Shown in pieces: positions 11,056-22,302 of a DNA stretch of 53,750 bases; position 1 is the first letter of the stretch; the number at the start of each line of letters is the position of its first letter. The notes below the pieces were generated by a model. It worked only from the letters and a program-made list of their open reading frames with translations. It searched no databases and was not told where the DNA came from. The position numbers and the translations under genes are program-made. Source of the stretch: Nemertoderma westbladi (lineage: Eukaryota > Xenacoelomorpha > Nemertodermatida > Nemertodermatidae); the NCBI GenBank assembly GCA_032718475.1, contig JAUCBJ010002582.1, positions 1-53,750 of the forward strand, read 5' to 3'.

Positions 11056-12090
11056 TTGGACAATGCTTGTAGACGACTCCTGTTACCTGGGATCATGGAT
11101 CCAGAAGTCAGGTGAGGACCAGGAGAGAGAAATGCATGGGCAGCATTGAATGGGCTTTCCAGGACTTGGAAGTCACTCAGAATTCATTGGAAACTTAAGG
11201 TCCAAATATTTAGAGCAGCAATAGTTCCAGTACCCCTCTATGGGAGTCCATGCTGGGCTCTACTGCTGAGGACCCAAATCTCTGGATTATAACCTTTTGT
11301 TGGGCACAGCTTTTGCAAAGTCGGCAATGAATTCCAGGTGGGATCGAACTGGTGACCTCCGGGTTGGAAGGCTGACGCTCTAACAGTTCAGCTAGCGGCT
11401 CAGGTAAAAGATAGACCTGGAAATACTATCCTTGTTTGTCCTTGTTTGTCCGCAATATACCTTCTCATGGCCATCTGCCAAAATCCATCATATGCTGCCA
11501 CTGTGCTCAACCCTATCGTACTTGGCCGTCTTTAACCACTCGCTACAATGAAAGGGTAGTGTATATTAACCATGAACCATCACGGCCACAATGATTAATT
11601 AAACACTCTAGCTACTAATTTAGATAGGACAGTTACACCCATAGAGAAATGCGACCGATATATTTATAATTTTTATTGGTGTTATGGGTGAATGAGTAGT
11701 TTCATATTATGAATAGATAAATATAAATACATATAATGAATGGTTTCTGGGTGGCATATTCACGTAAAGTTCACGTCTGGTCAAGTACAGTATAATGCGC
11801 ACATCTCCAACAAGACACTATATAACATTGGCGGTGTCTCATTGGTTCCCCCAAGATTGACACTAGAACAAAGCCGCTTCTGCTTTGAAAGAGCCGTTAG
11901 AGCCGTGAAAGAAGCCGTTAGGACCACCCTGTGCACAATCTCCCTGTGCAGCCCCATGGATAAAATAAGCATAGTGGACAGCCTATGGCTTTCATGAGAA
12001 GCCCCCTAAAGGACACTGGCTTTGGAGATGCGGATAATCTCGTGAATATCATGGGGGATAGGGAGATGTGGCGGTGCAATAATGTTTTGC
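11056..12090 (+). pseudogene. RTE-like LINE fragment, second copy
   Basis: The plus strand matches the reverse complement of the LINE at 22275-24927, covering the C-terminal part of its polyprotein: TGTTACCTGGGATCATGG (encoding CYLGSW) and GGGAGTCCATGCTGGGCTCT (encoding GSPCWA), then after an interruption the NAHISN, LYNIGGVSLVPP segment and a final GGGGATAGGGAGATG. It is full of stops. A piece at about 11288-11745 is absent from the intact LINE and is an insertion. The characteristic 3' tail of the LINE is not attached here. Confidence 0.8.
11288..11745 (-). mobile_element. Insertion with tRNA-derived SINE promoter, inside RTE fragment
   Basis: The LINE homology breaks at CTCTGGAT (11288) and resumes at about 11746. 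On the minus strand, 11410-11330 reads like a tRNA gene: GAGCCGCTAGCTGAACTG, GTTAGAGCGTCAGCC, and AGTTCGATCC as the B box. The preceding GTATTTC...GTCTA sequence and the GAGCCGCT start recur in the second copy at 51900-52105. I infer a SINE family; the exact ends are not resolved, and the tRNA-like part is not at the 5' edge of the insertion. Confidence 0.6.
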
Positions 12091-12644
12091 GATTAAAAAA
12101 ATGTATCTTGCAATATTAAAAGCTTGAACATTCCAACTCCCATATATCCGCTTTATCTCAATAAAATTTAATGGTATTTGGTATAAACAAAATTAACATT
12201 AAAATTATTTCATGGACATGCTCTGCTACCTAGGATACAGCTATGTGTATATACTGAGCTATACAGCCATGCTAGTACAACCTCATCCTGCGTTCTGACC
12301 TGACAAACTGCTGAACTGTATGTAATACAGTAGTGACGTGGTTCGGTTATGTCTAGCCTCAAGCTGGTACAAGCTCGCCCAACAACAGTACTGCAGTAAG
12401 CCTACATCTGCACATATGTAATACTTTCCAGGAACATGGCAAGTACCTGCAAAACATGAGAGAGAAAAGTAACACTTGCAATATAACCTAAAGCAAATTA
12501 AGAAATAACTTAACCTAAAGAAATAACTTACATGCTCTGTCAAGTTTACCAAATTTTTGTTACTAAACATATTTTGACAAATTATAATAAACTGAAAGCA
12601 AGTAACTTGCAAAACTTAGGAAATGTACTATGAATTTTCAACAG

Positions 12645-12700
12645 GGCTTTGTTGGTAAGCCGGCATAGCATTCTTAATGCACGCTGCATTCGGCTTGCCT
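12645..12700 (+). repeat. RTE-tail-like hairpin, solo copy
   Basis: TTGGTAAGCCGGCATAGCAT followed by TCTTAATGC and a later CGGC resembles the 3' tail of the RTE LINE (minus strand of 22280-22336) and keeps its two-part hairpin (GCCG...CGGC around GCATT...AATGC). No LINE coding sequence is attached. A weaker relative lies at 13218-13270 in the same orientation. Confidence 0.55.
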
Positions 12701-14407
12701 ATTGTGGCGAACTGGGCGTTGAGAGATGCAGAGTCCTTCGATTTTAGAATCCCAGTTGCCGAAGGAACTGTGTGTCGGCTCCCAAAGTAGAGGTAGAAGA
12801 GATTTCTTAAGGTGAAGGTTGAAAAAGTTGATTTTGAGTGAAAGCGATAACTGAGTTTATTTTTAATAATTCAATAAATAAGAAGGAAATAGAAGAGGAA
12901 ACAATTAAATCACTAAACTTTGTAGCAGGGGTTTGCACAAGGAAAGGGTCGTCGACTTGGAAGTGAAGAAAAAGTGGCGGACAGCTCCTTAAATACCTTC
13001 CCAGGAAGCGTCCTGATTGGGTAGCCAAGGAGACTGCTGAGTGGCCAGTTAGTTACGTTTCGATCCTAAGAGGGCCTGCCAACCTTCCCGCTAGAGGGAA
13101 GTTGGACAGAGTGCTGTAAAGACAGCAGATTACGTTTCGATCCCAAACAGATAAATTTGAAAGTTCGGTCGACAACCTGGCGATTATTTACACCAATTGT
13201 GGATTGCATGTTGGTGTCAAAATGTTTTTGTTAAGCTGGCATAGCATCTCAATGAGCAGTCAATGTGCATTGTGCAACCCGATTATAGTAGTAGGCCTAC
13301 AGTAGTAGTAGTAGTAGTGTTGGTATGTCGGAGCTTCGTTCTTGTGTTTCGGACCTTACACTTGATTGTTTCAGACCTTTGTACAATTGAGAATTTTGTC
13401 CCATTCGAACCTTCATTCTGTTGTTTTGGTCCTTCAAATATGGTGTTTCGGACCCCAATTCGGACCATCGTCCTATCAAGACGTTTTAGTAAGTCCTGTT
13501 TCATTCAGGCCTTCACCCTAAATAGTAAAATAGGTCTTACGTAATTAAATTGTAACAATGTTCTAGAACATGATTCAAGTAGCAAATTACAAAATAGCTG
13601 CTAGTGAAAAATTTAGGTACTAGAATAAGAAATATTTCTGCAAGTGTAGAGGCTCATAGTTTTAATAAATTGCAAATATGCAACATAACACAATCTTAAA
13701 AGAAAACAATCACAAGCTATTCGAAAAAATTCAGATTTCAGATTTCAAGTGCTATTTGATTTATCTCTTGACAGTAAATAAAAGGTCTTGAAAAGTGGAT
13801 GAACACTATTTTTTATTCTACAGTAGGAGGATATACAGTAGGCCTACATCTAGACTTTTATTATTTTCTATTATAGTTTGTCATTTGATTATCGATTCAA
13901 TATTTTCTAGAATAATTCGTTTAAAAATTGAAAGAGAACAAAATTGTTTCTAAAAAGATAATACGTACAATAATAATTTTATCACCAACAATAATAAGAT
14001 TTTGACGAATGCCTTTTCGTGGAATTTGCGAAATTCGCGAAGAATAGGCCTAGGCCTACAGTGAGCGCCCTACTCTTAATTATTACATGTAGTATAGGAA
14101 TTATGGTCTGGTTACAATTAAATAAGTAATACTGAAATAAAATAGATACAGTATTATAAGTATTTACTGTTTGATGTGTGGATTATTGGGTACTGTATTT
14201 AGTTGAACCAACCATTAGTTACTGTACTGTAGACTTATATAATGTGATGTAGTGGGGCCTGTGTGCTGAATAAGAAAGAATTTACATAGAGGATAGATAC
14301 ATAGCAGACTGTTAACCAAATATAGTCTGCGAGAGATAATAAAATAATAAAACAATGTGCTCATATGGCCATGGGTTAAGATAACTTGTCTACCAAACAA
14401 TAATTAA
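12701..14407. other. Intergenic, no gene
   Basis: No coding region is supported. Small features seen are a second, weaker RTE-tail-like stretch (13218-13270), a short TAG microsatellite near 13291-13320, the direct repeat TTACGTTTCGATCC at about 13051 and 13131, and several GTAGGCCTAC palindromes (for example 13290, 13840, 14047). Confidence 0.5.
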
Positions 14408-15030
14408 GTGAGTGTGGGGCGAGACACGTAGTCGGCGAGCCTTTGCATACGGTTCATATAGGGCAAATGGGGCATGTCCGTCTGTCTGTCCGTCTGTCTG
14501 GTAAATGTTTGAACGCGAATTTCTCGGCATCGCTCGTTCGGAATTGAACCAAACTTAGTAGGTAAGTAGTAGAGAGAAAGTTTAGAAAGTTTGTAAAGTT
14601 TGGTGAAAAATCATGCAGTCTGACGTCAGCTACGACAGATTATGTGGTTTTTAGAAAATGTTAAATTTCTCGGGAAGGCCTCATTTTCCTGAGCTGAAAT
14701 TTTGGTGGCCTGTAGAGAATCATGAAGTCTATCTTTTACGAAATTGAAAAGTTAAGACATTTAATTGGGGATCCGCTAGAGACTCAGAAGTAATGACATA
14801 GGCCTACCGGTACGGTACTGCTGTACAGTGCTGCACTGGTAAGTACGAAATTGCAGAATAACAATTTGACACCACCTAGCGGATTAACATATGATTGTAG
14901 ATCGAATGAATACATTTATAGCATGGGATATGGGGTCCAAACTAGACATGCCCCATTTGCTCTATATGAACCGTATGCCAAGGCTTGCCGACTACGTGCT
15001 GCGCGAAGTCCCCACGAACGTGTAAGAGAT
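14408..15030. mobile_element. MITE with long terminal inverted repeats
   Basis: Inverted arms at 14428-14478 and 14945-14995 match at 48 of 51 positions, starting GTAGTCGGC and ending ATGGGGCATGTC. Outside them are GTGGGGCGAGACAC on the left and, as reverse complement, TTACACGTTCGTGGGGACTT with CGCGCAGCAC on the right. Next to the left arm is a GTCTGTCTGTCC microsatellite. The outer ends recur at 18664-19012 and at 28704-28750 and 30236-30285, so this is a family. No transposase is present. Confidence 0.85.
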
Positions 15031-15107
15031 AAGTATAAGATTGTGTGGGTGTATTCTAGAGTCCCGCTCACCAACAGAGAGTGCCATCGGATCCGATCTG
15101 AACCGAT

Positions 15108-15235
15108 CGGATCCAACAGCTTCAAACACTTTGCACAACAAACTCCAACAGTCCGATAACTTCCAACAGATTCAGACAGCTTCAAACAATTTCAGATAGC
15201 TTCAAACAGAATCAGACAACTTCCAACAACCTGTC
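15108..15235. repeat. Degenerate short tandem repeat
   Basis: Imperfect units of about 20 bp built on GCTTCAAACA and TTCAGACA with an ACTTCCAACA variant. Low conservation, non-coding. Confidence 0.6.
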
Positions 15236-15264
15236 AATCACTCCGAATTAATGGCGAATTAATA

Positions 15265-15655
15265 TCCCGCCTCAATTTTAAATTCTCAATCTAGGGAAAG
15301 GAGCAGGTTATAGTGAAACGTTATTTCAACCAAAACAATAAACTAAACACAATAGAACAGGTTACAGTTTCGTTTTTGGTCGTAAACAGCTGTTATTAGC
15401 GTCCAATTTCCCCTGGTGAGTTATTAATTTTTATTGCGTCCAGTTTCCCCCCCTATCTGCATTGTTTAGAGGGTGTGTGAGGTGCCCGGAGACCAACGAA
15501 TTCCTTTCACGATCTGGCTGAAACCCTGATTTAAGGTGTAGTCGAGTTTTGGAGCCTTTTTGGCTATCACTCCCTCGGTATTCGCTTAATACAAGAAGTC
15601 ACATTGAACCTCATTGTCGTAATCTAATATTTGTCAAGAACTACTATTATTCATA
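15265..15655. repeat. Dispersed repeat, copy 2 (pairs with 6800-7438)
   Basis: Near-identical blocks to 6800-7438 in the same order, but about 240 bp shorter in the middle, with a seven-residue C run instead of 21. Homology stops near 15650 at TATTATTCATAC. The flanking sequences differ, as for an independently dispersed element. Confidence 0.8.
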
Positions 15656-16599
15656 CTACTGTTGACAGATCACAGAGTAGGCCTAATATTCAGTCCACTG
15701 TCAATAAACTGATTACTATTGGTTGGTCTAGACAGATAAATTAACTGGTGCTACTGTAGTATAATAATCTGATGATCGGATTTTTAGGCCTTATTCTCAA
15801 CTCAAAAAGCATTCAAACGGTAAACAAGCTAAGGCATCTCTTTAATTAAGAGAAAACAAGGGGATTCCACCGTGAACTTATGAAACCGTAACAAAATAAG
15901 TTATATAAAATTGTTATACAGTATACAGTATGTTAAATAAACAAAATAAGTTACAATGGCCTACGGGAAACTTTACTACAGGAAAGATTCTTTAGAAAAC
16001 TCTGAAAAAAACATCACCTGACAAGAGGTGATAATTAACTCTAGAATTCACCAATCTCGATACAGATTAATTATTGAGCTGGGAATCGACCAATCAGAAG
16101 GTTTTTACCGGTCAAAAAGGTATACAAGGTGCCGACAGAGAAAGTAGTTTCAGTTAAATTACTTTCGGCCCTTGCGACTGCCCGTAATTCTTCCATCGAT
16201 ATTTTCGGCAGTACCAAAGTCGAAGTGTGTTCTCAGCGCTAAAAGTTTCCAAGTAAAGCGAGAAAGGCTAAATTTCCAGTATTTTACGGTCGTTTATCAG
16301 AACCTAATTTTTTATGGCCTTCAACATTTAGATAAATTACCGGTACGGTATTATTATTCTCGGGGCTAGTTTATATTATTTCAAAGTTCTCACTATTTTT
16401 GTGAACGATTCTAAAAGGTAGGTCTGTAACTTCACTGCGACCTCAGAACCTTTTACCCGGTTTCTATAATATCTTTTCTCATTCCTGGAAGTAAATGAAA
16501 GTACAGTAGTTATTTATTTCATATACTTCATATATTAATTGAATGCCACCCCAAATTAGATGATTTCACAATAAAAAAATTATTTAGCACCAAATATAT
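15656..16599. other. Intergenic, no gene
   Basis: Nothing recognisable. A short open frame at 16172-16369 has no supporting motif. Confidence 0.45.
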
Positions 16600-16765
16600 T
16601 TATTTGTAGCACCAATTTACATCCCCCAATTTTGAATATCTCACCAATAACAATTATTAATTCCCCAAAAACAATAATTCATCCCCCATAAACAATTATT
16701 AATCCCCCAAAAACAATTATTCTTTCCCCCAAATCAATTATTCATACCCCATTCAATAATTATTT
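16600..16765. repeat. Degenerate CCCCCA-AATTATTA repeat
   Basis: Five to six imperfect units of roughly 25-28 bp, each with a C run (CCCCCAA) followed by AACAATTATTA. It is non-coding, with marked C/A strand bias. Confidence 0.75.
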
Positions 16766-16945
16766 ATTTCCATAAATCAAACAAAATGTTTAATCATATT
16801 ATACAGACAATCCTCATACCAATAGTCTGCAACTGAGAAGCGCCACCTAACGTCGCTATAGGCGCCCTAGTTTAAATGTCTCCTCATGTGTTATGGTGGT
16901 GCTATTGGGCCGTTTCAGACTATTGTATAAGCTTAAACACGTGAC

Positions 16946-17767
16946 CAGGGACGGATTAAGGGGGGGGCAACAGGGGCAGCTGCCGGGGGCCCGTAAGTTG
17001 GAAGGGGCCCGCAAGTTGGGAGAAATTTACCGATCATTATCTCACTGATAAAGCAACCTCATTTATTTATTAATTTCTGGCTGTTCAATAAATATTTAGA
17101 GTATATCTCACATATAGCCTCACCATTCAGAACACTGTGTCCCATAGAAGTGTTTTAAAAAAATATTTTAAGTGTAATGTAATGCTTAAAGGAAAACGTT
17201 AGAAAAAACAAAATTAACCAAAAAAAAAAGCTATTTAAAATAATAGTAAACTATTACTGTATTACAATTAACATTTAATTTACCTTTCAATTAATATTAT
17301 CTGAAATCATTCACGAGTGCAGTAGGTTAGGAAATTGCTATTTTTAAGTAATTTTGTGTCTAATTTATTGATATACCGACAGCGTCAATATATTATTCGT
17401 TCCTAAATATAGAATTGATGTCTTTTGGATGGTGAAATTTTAGGAAAAAATTATTATTATTTAAATAATAAAGGACTATTATTCGATAAAAAAAAAGTAA
17501 GCTAAAAAGAAATCACCGCTTTTTTAACTGATATTATATATTCAATTTAGCGAAATTCAACTATTCTCTCTAAAGTGTTTTCCGTTACGTTTTTATATCG
17601 AATATATTGTTTTATTTGAAAAAAATATCACCAGCGTTACTTATTTGTACCAACGGGGACCAACATTTTTTGCAATTGGTTTTCGTCGGGGGGGGGGGGG
17701 GGGGGGGGGGGGTAGGTGCCCGTAAGTTGCGACTGCCGGGGGCCCGAAAATCCATAATCCGTCCCTG
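16946..17767. mobile_element. hAT-like non-autonomous element
   Basis: The left end is CAGGGACGGATTAAGG and the right end is its inverted counterpart CCATAATCCGTCCCTG. CAGGGACGGA-type ends are typical of hAT transposons. Candidate 8-bp target duplications flank it: CACGTGAC (16938-16945) and CCCGTGAC (17768-17775), with one mismatch. Subterminal GCCGGGGGCCCG(T/A)AA is also inverted. The interior is AT-rich, without a transposase frame, and includes a G run of more than 20 residues (about 17689-17712). Confidence 0.85.
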
Positions 17768-17775
17768 CCCGTGAC

Positions 17776-18663
17776 TAAACCCGCACCTCATTGTAATTAT
17801 TACAATTTTGTACAATGATTGTTATTAAGCGCCCGGTTAATTTTATTGACTGGAAATTATTACAATATTTACTATTCAATATACTATTCTTTATCTATTA
17901 TTCAATTTATTATTTATAAATATTAATATTGTTCAATCAAATACATTCAAATATTATTTGATATAATTAATTATAATTAATAATTATAATTAATATAATT
18001 AAGTGTTAATTATTATTATTTGCTGAAGCTTAGTATCAATAAAATATCGCATATAAGACGAAAGGAGAGACACTTTATTGACACCCAACCCAGGTAGGTC
18101 TCTATAATTGAACATTATTGAGAATCTGGGCAATCTTGTTAGACCTGTGAGTGCCGGCTTACACCCTAATCCATTAAATAATTACAGTATGGCGATATTA
18201 TTTGCAATCAGTAATACGATTGAAGCTTTCAATATCGATAATATCATGATTGAACATGAACATTATTGTCCTGGCGCCACTATATTGATTTATTGTATAG
18301 CAATATATGGCCGGATCTACTGTAACTGGATCTAAGGTCCCTCATACTACAGCTGTCACTGTACTGCTGTACCGCGTACCGGTACTGTTGTTTGGGGTAT
18401 ATTATTATTCCCGCATTCTGTCTGTGTTGTGTATTAGTCTTATTGCAGTATTACGGTTGGCTGAAAGGTTACATTATTACAGTATTATAGCATTCGCATT
18501 CTTTTATTATAAACTGTCGTAGATTGAATATTATATAGTAAAAATACATTTCCCCTACAAAAAGCACATTTCCAAACTAAGCCCATATGTTTTATTTATT
18601 TGGGTTATCGGGCCGAGACCCATTGTACATACTGATATATCATACAGTATACTGTACACATTA
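17776..18663. other. Intergenic, no gene
   Basis: AT-rich with a palindromic TAATTATAATTAATAATTAT stretch near 17965-18000. Short open frames at 18108-18522 have no motif. Confidence 0.45.
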
Positions 18664-19012
18664 GTAACACGTTCGTAGGGTCTTCGCGCAGCACGAAGTG
18701 AGCAAAGCCTTTAGCATATGGGTACCATTAACGAGTTGTCTGCCGTTAGTCAGAAGTCTTCAACACAATACTCGTCATCCTCTTGTGCCTCGTTGCGTTC
18801 GTTCGTTTTTGACGAAACTTCAGATTCTTTCTAAACTTTTGAAGGACTACATACATACCAAGTTTCGTTTAATTTCATCAAGGAATAACCGAGTTATTAG
18901 CGATCAAATATTTACGACTGACAACGGCAGACGACGACGACGACGACAGACAACTCGCCAATGGCACCCATATGCTAAGGCTTCGCTCACTTCGTGGCTC
19001 GCCCCACATTAC
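18664..19012. mobile_element. MITE, same family as 14408-15030
   Basis: Inverted arms at 18692-18729 and 18960-18996 share CACGAAGTGAGC and AAGCCTT with ATATGGGT. The left outer end ACACGTTCGTAGGGTCTTCG matches the outer right end of the MITE at 14408-15030. A GACGACGAC microsatellite lies just inside the right arm. No coding capacity. Confidence 0.8.
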
Positions 19013-19209
19013 ACAATAGCAAAAAATCTACTGTATTACCTACTGTATAATTAGGTCATTGGTGGTTCGTAAATATATAAACCAAAACAAATAATGATAA
19101 CCAAACATTCTTCAACGTATTTTGATTGCACCAACGAACCTTTCGGCCAACTTGGACCCTTAGATACGGCTTGTAATCCCAAGTAGGATGCGCCATCGCT
19201 CCATCGGGA

Positions 19210-20640
19210 TTGATATGGATTGGGAGAAATATTAACACGAGAGAAAATGGAAAACATATTTGAACGTAATACAGATTTAAAGGTATTAACTCTATTAAGC
19301 ACAATTATAGTGTTGGCATCATCCGTTCCAGAATATTTGAAAAGAAGGTGGAATGATGTATTACATGCTACTTTCAGTTTACGTAGATTTTCTACTCGAA
19401 ATATGGACCATACAGTAGTGAACAGCAGTAAATGCTATAACAGAACGTTTTAAATAATGCCGTTTTAACTAAATTAGAGCAAACTGAGAAATTACGGGCT
19501 AATTGGTTACCACGACAATATAAATTACTACGCATACGCATAATATCAGGTTCATCGGATAAGTCACAGCTTATAATGCGGCCTATATAATTAACCTGTT
19601 TACACAGGCAATCAATCAATTTACCATTTAAGAAAACGTCACCAACAAGTCCAAATTTGTAAGGTAAGAAGTAAACACAGTGAGATTTGGTAGGATTGAA
19701 AGTAATATCGAATTGTAAACCATATTGATCACAAATCTTCAATAATACCACGTAAGCCAAAGATGCTAGGGGACAATAAGCAAAGGTCGTCCGTGTAAAG
19801 TATATGATTCAACAACAATGTTCCTATTCGGCATCCTGCGTTTATGGTATTTTCGAACACTTAACTCGCTCACATAAATGTTGAAAGGAAATGGACTAAG
19901 AACACTTCCTTGACGGACACCATTAGACACAGTTTAATACTTTGAGACTGAAGATCCCTTATACCTAAAATTATCCCTAAAATACGCACAATACTGATAG
20001 GAACAGTAATATTTATTAATTTTCGAAAAAGTTTAAAATGGTTCACTCGATCGAATGCTTTAGATGCATCTAGGAAAGCGGAATATATACATTAGAGTCC
20101 TTCCTAATGTATAAATGCACTGCCTGATTCAGAGTAAAAATACACATCTCGGTACCAAGACTTTTACTAAAGCCAAATTGGTTTTCCGCAATTTGAGCGT
20201 TATTGATTTGAATTAATTACACAGCACTTAAAAATCTTTGAACAAATATTGGTTTTCGTGATTGGTCTATAATTGGTGTCATCATTCAAGCCAATATTTT
20301 ATCTTTCACAATAGGAGAAATACACGATGAAATAAGCGCTCACCAGCAAGGATGCTCACCAGCAAGGATGTAGCTTTCAGAGAATATATTGTCCAGACCT
20401 GACGCCTTGTCACGTTCTAAGTCCTCAATACCTGATCTCACATCGGAGCATGAAATGTGAATATTTGACGAACCGCCGCAGTTGTTAAAAACATCATTAA
20501 CAAAGTCTACATCCTCGCCATTAGAGGCAACCGAGTTGAAAATGTAATTATATTTCGTTTGAAAAAGATCAACAATATCATCAGAACTGGTTGCCTTACC
20601 AACAGTAGTTAGTACGTGGTGTAGTTTTAATACTATTTTG
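19210..20640 (-). pseudogene. Decayed LINE reverse transcriptase (CR1/L2/jockey-like)
   Basis: Reading the minus strand downwards, the RT motifs come in order. AFLDASKAFDRVNHF (about 20096-20041) is the motif with the first catalytic aspartate. RQGSVLSPFPFNIYVSE lies at about 19917-19870. The thumb and C-terminal region (19760-19392) includes FNPTKSHCVYF, VNYIGRIIS, LYCRGNQLARNFSVCSNLVK and LLYGPYF. Several stops and frameshifts separate these blocks, so it is dead. It belongs to an APE-type LINE clade by its RT signature; the clade is not certain. Copy A keeps only the two edges of this region. Confidence 0.75.
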
Positions 20641-20734
20641 TTTTTTTACATATGTAAATAATTAGTCAGTCTTTTACTTAATTAATTGTACCGCCTCATT
20701 TTCGGGGACTGTTTACACTAGTGAATTAGTGAAT

Positions 20735-21320
20735 GGGGGGGCGGGGGGGGGGGGGGGGGGGCGAATCGGACCCTTCCTAGTTTTTAGTTGCTGTAACTAG
20801 CAACCACATTACGTACCGGCCCAATTTTTATTGAGAATTAGCCAAATTTAATGCCGCATCTTTTGCAAAAAACCACGTTGCAATTGGATTTCTACTTTTC
20901 GATGTGGGTGCCACCTCAAAATTTGGTCTCCAGCTCCAAATTTTTTGAAATTTTCTAATTTTACAAAGTCATTCGTGATTTAGTAATTATTTATGTTTGG
21001 GCTATTTTTATTGGTTTGGATCACTCTAATGCTCTATACAAGTATGTAAGTGTAGTGGTACGTCATTTTTGGAGCACCAAAATTAGGGCGTGGCACTTTA
21101 AAATTTCAAAATTACTTTATTCGGAAAATTTACTAAAGTTTGGATTTCGAAGCAGTTTTATTGGTTTTCTGGAGCGCTGAATAAATTGAAAGTAATATAG
21201 AAGCCTGAAGACTTAGTGGTTCGCCATTTTTGGTGCACCAAAATTAGGGCGTGGCACTTCAAATTTTGAAAAATACGATACGGAAAATACACTAAAGTTT
21301 TGATTTGCAATGCATTTTTA
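20735..21320. repeat. Insertion in copy B: poly-G run and ~165-bp tandem repeat
   Basis: Copy A lacks this block; homology resumes at GAACGAATCAGTGAATTAGG. It begins with a G-rich run (20735-20761). It then holds two clear imperfect copies of a unit of roughly 160-170 bp containing CACCAAAATTAGGGCGTGGC (near 21075 and 21236) with TATTGGTTT-like spacers, and a possible third partial copy near 20990. Non-coding. Confidence 0.7.
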
Positions 21321-21774
21321 TAGGAACGAATCAGTGAATTAGGGCGCTACCGGAAATAAGTGGATATAAAACAGGCATATTCAAGCGTCCTTCATTATGA
21401 AGGTGAAATATAGCGCACTTACGTTTGCGTATGTCACTCAGGGGAAGTTATTGCCAAACATCTGACACTGTAATAAAATCTTATGACACTAAAATTGTGG
21501 GTAAAACCATTTTCGTTCAAATGCGCTAACACATTGGTTTATCTTGAAATCATGGGAAAACACAGGTATTCACCCCCCACGGTCCTGACCAAGATCCCAA
21601 CGCATTCCCACAGTCAATCCCAGTCTCATTTCAAGCGCTATAACTCTGTTAGGGTCTCCCGTCGGCCCTCAGCCATACTGCAATGAGGTTGTTTTGCAAT
21701 GTGTAAGCAAAATGAGTGATATCATTGCCCGATCACCTGACTTAAAAGATTAAAATACTTCATGTTATGATCGT

Positions 21775-22253
21775 GTCTGTCCTAACCAAAGGTCGTGTTT
21801 GCTCTCTCCTCCAAATTACATCATGTCTGACTCCTCTTTGAGGCCAAACTCAAGGAGGCCTTGTCAGATATAGTTGGTGGTAGTAGCTGGCTCAAAGCAT
21901 CCCTTCCATCTTCAATGGGTGGCCTAGGTCTACGTAAGACTGCAGATCACACCCCAACAGCATATGTTGCTTAAGCCCGCCTATCACACAATTTAGTTAA
22001 CTGAATCCTCAGCCAACGCCCCCTACAGACCCTCACCTTATTACAGTTGGGTTAGTTGGGTTAGCATCGGACAATTTTGGGGACCATAACACCGGGTGTG
22101 GTGGGCCTGACGACCGCATCAGCCGTCACGACTCTCTCAGACATGCAATCTTCTCTGCAGTACAATCAGGCATTGTTGTTGTATTCCGCAGCCGCCCAGC
22201 TGATGTATATATTCCTACCTGGTGCAGATGTCAACCCATGGCCCTGGATGTTA
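21775..22253 (+). pseudogene. Restriction-endonuclease-type LINE remnant (copy B, 5' part)
   Basis: Homologous to 8525-9350 but with a deletion of about 300 bp (8805-9130 of copy A), so the GGLG segment runs almost directly into the zinc-knuckle and RHDSLR segment. It is cut by the RTE LINE at 22275. The remainder continues at 24949-25110. The duplicated 21 bp at the cut encode the same DVTVISSLQ-region codons in copy A. Confidence 0.75.
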
Positions 22254-22274
22254 CAGTTATCTCTAGTCTCCAGG
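22254..22274. repeat. Target-site duplication, left
   Basis: Twenty-one bases (CAGTTATCTCTAG...) are repeated exactly at 24928-24948 and occur once in the uninterrupted copy A near 9333-9353. They therefore mark a target-primed insertion. Confidence 0.95.
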
Positions 22275-22302
22275 CTAGTACTAGGATCGGCATGCTGCAT
22301 TT

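Noticed and set aside
14851-15185. Overlapping open frames of 89-102 codons
   Set aside because: They consist mostly of the MITE inverted repeat and adjoining short repeats.
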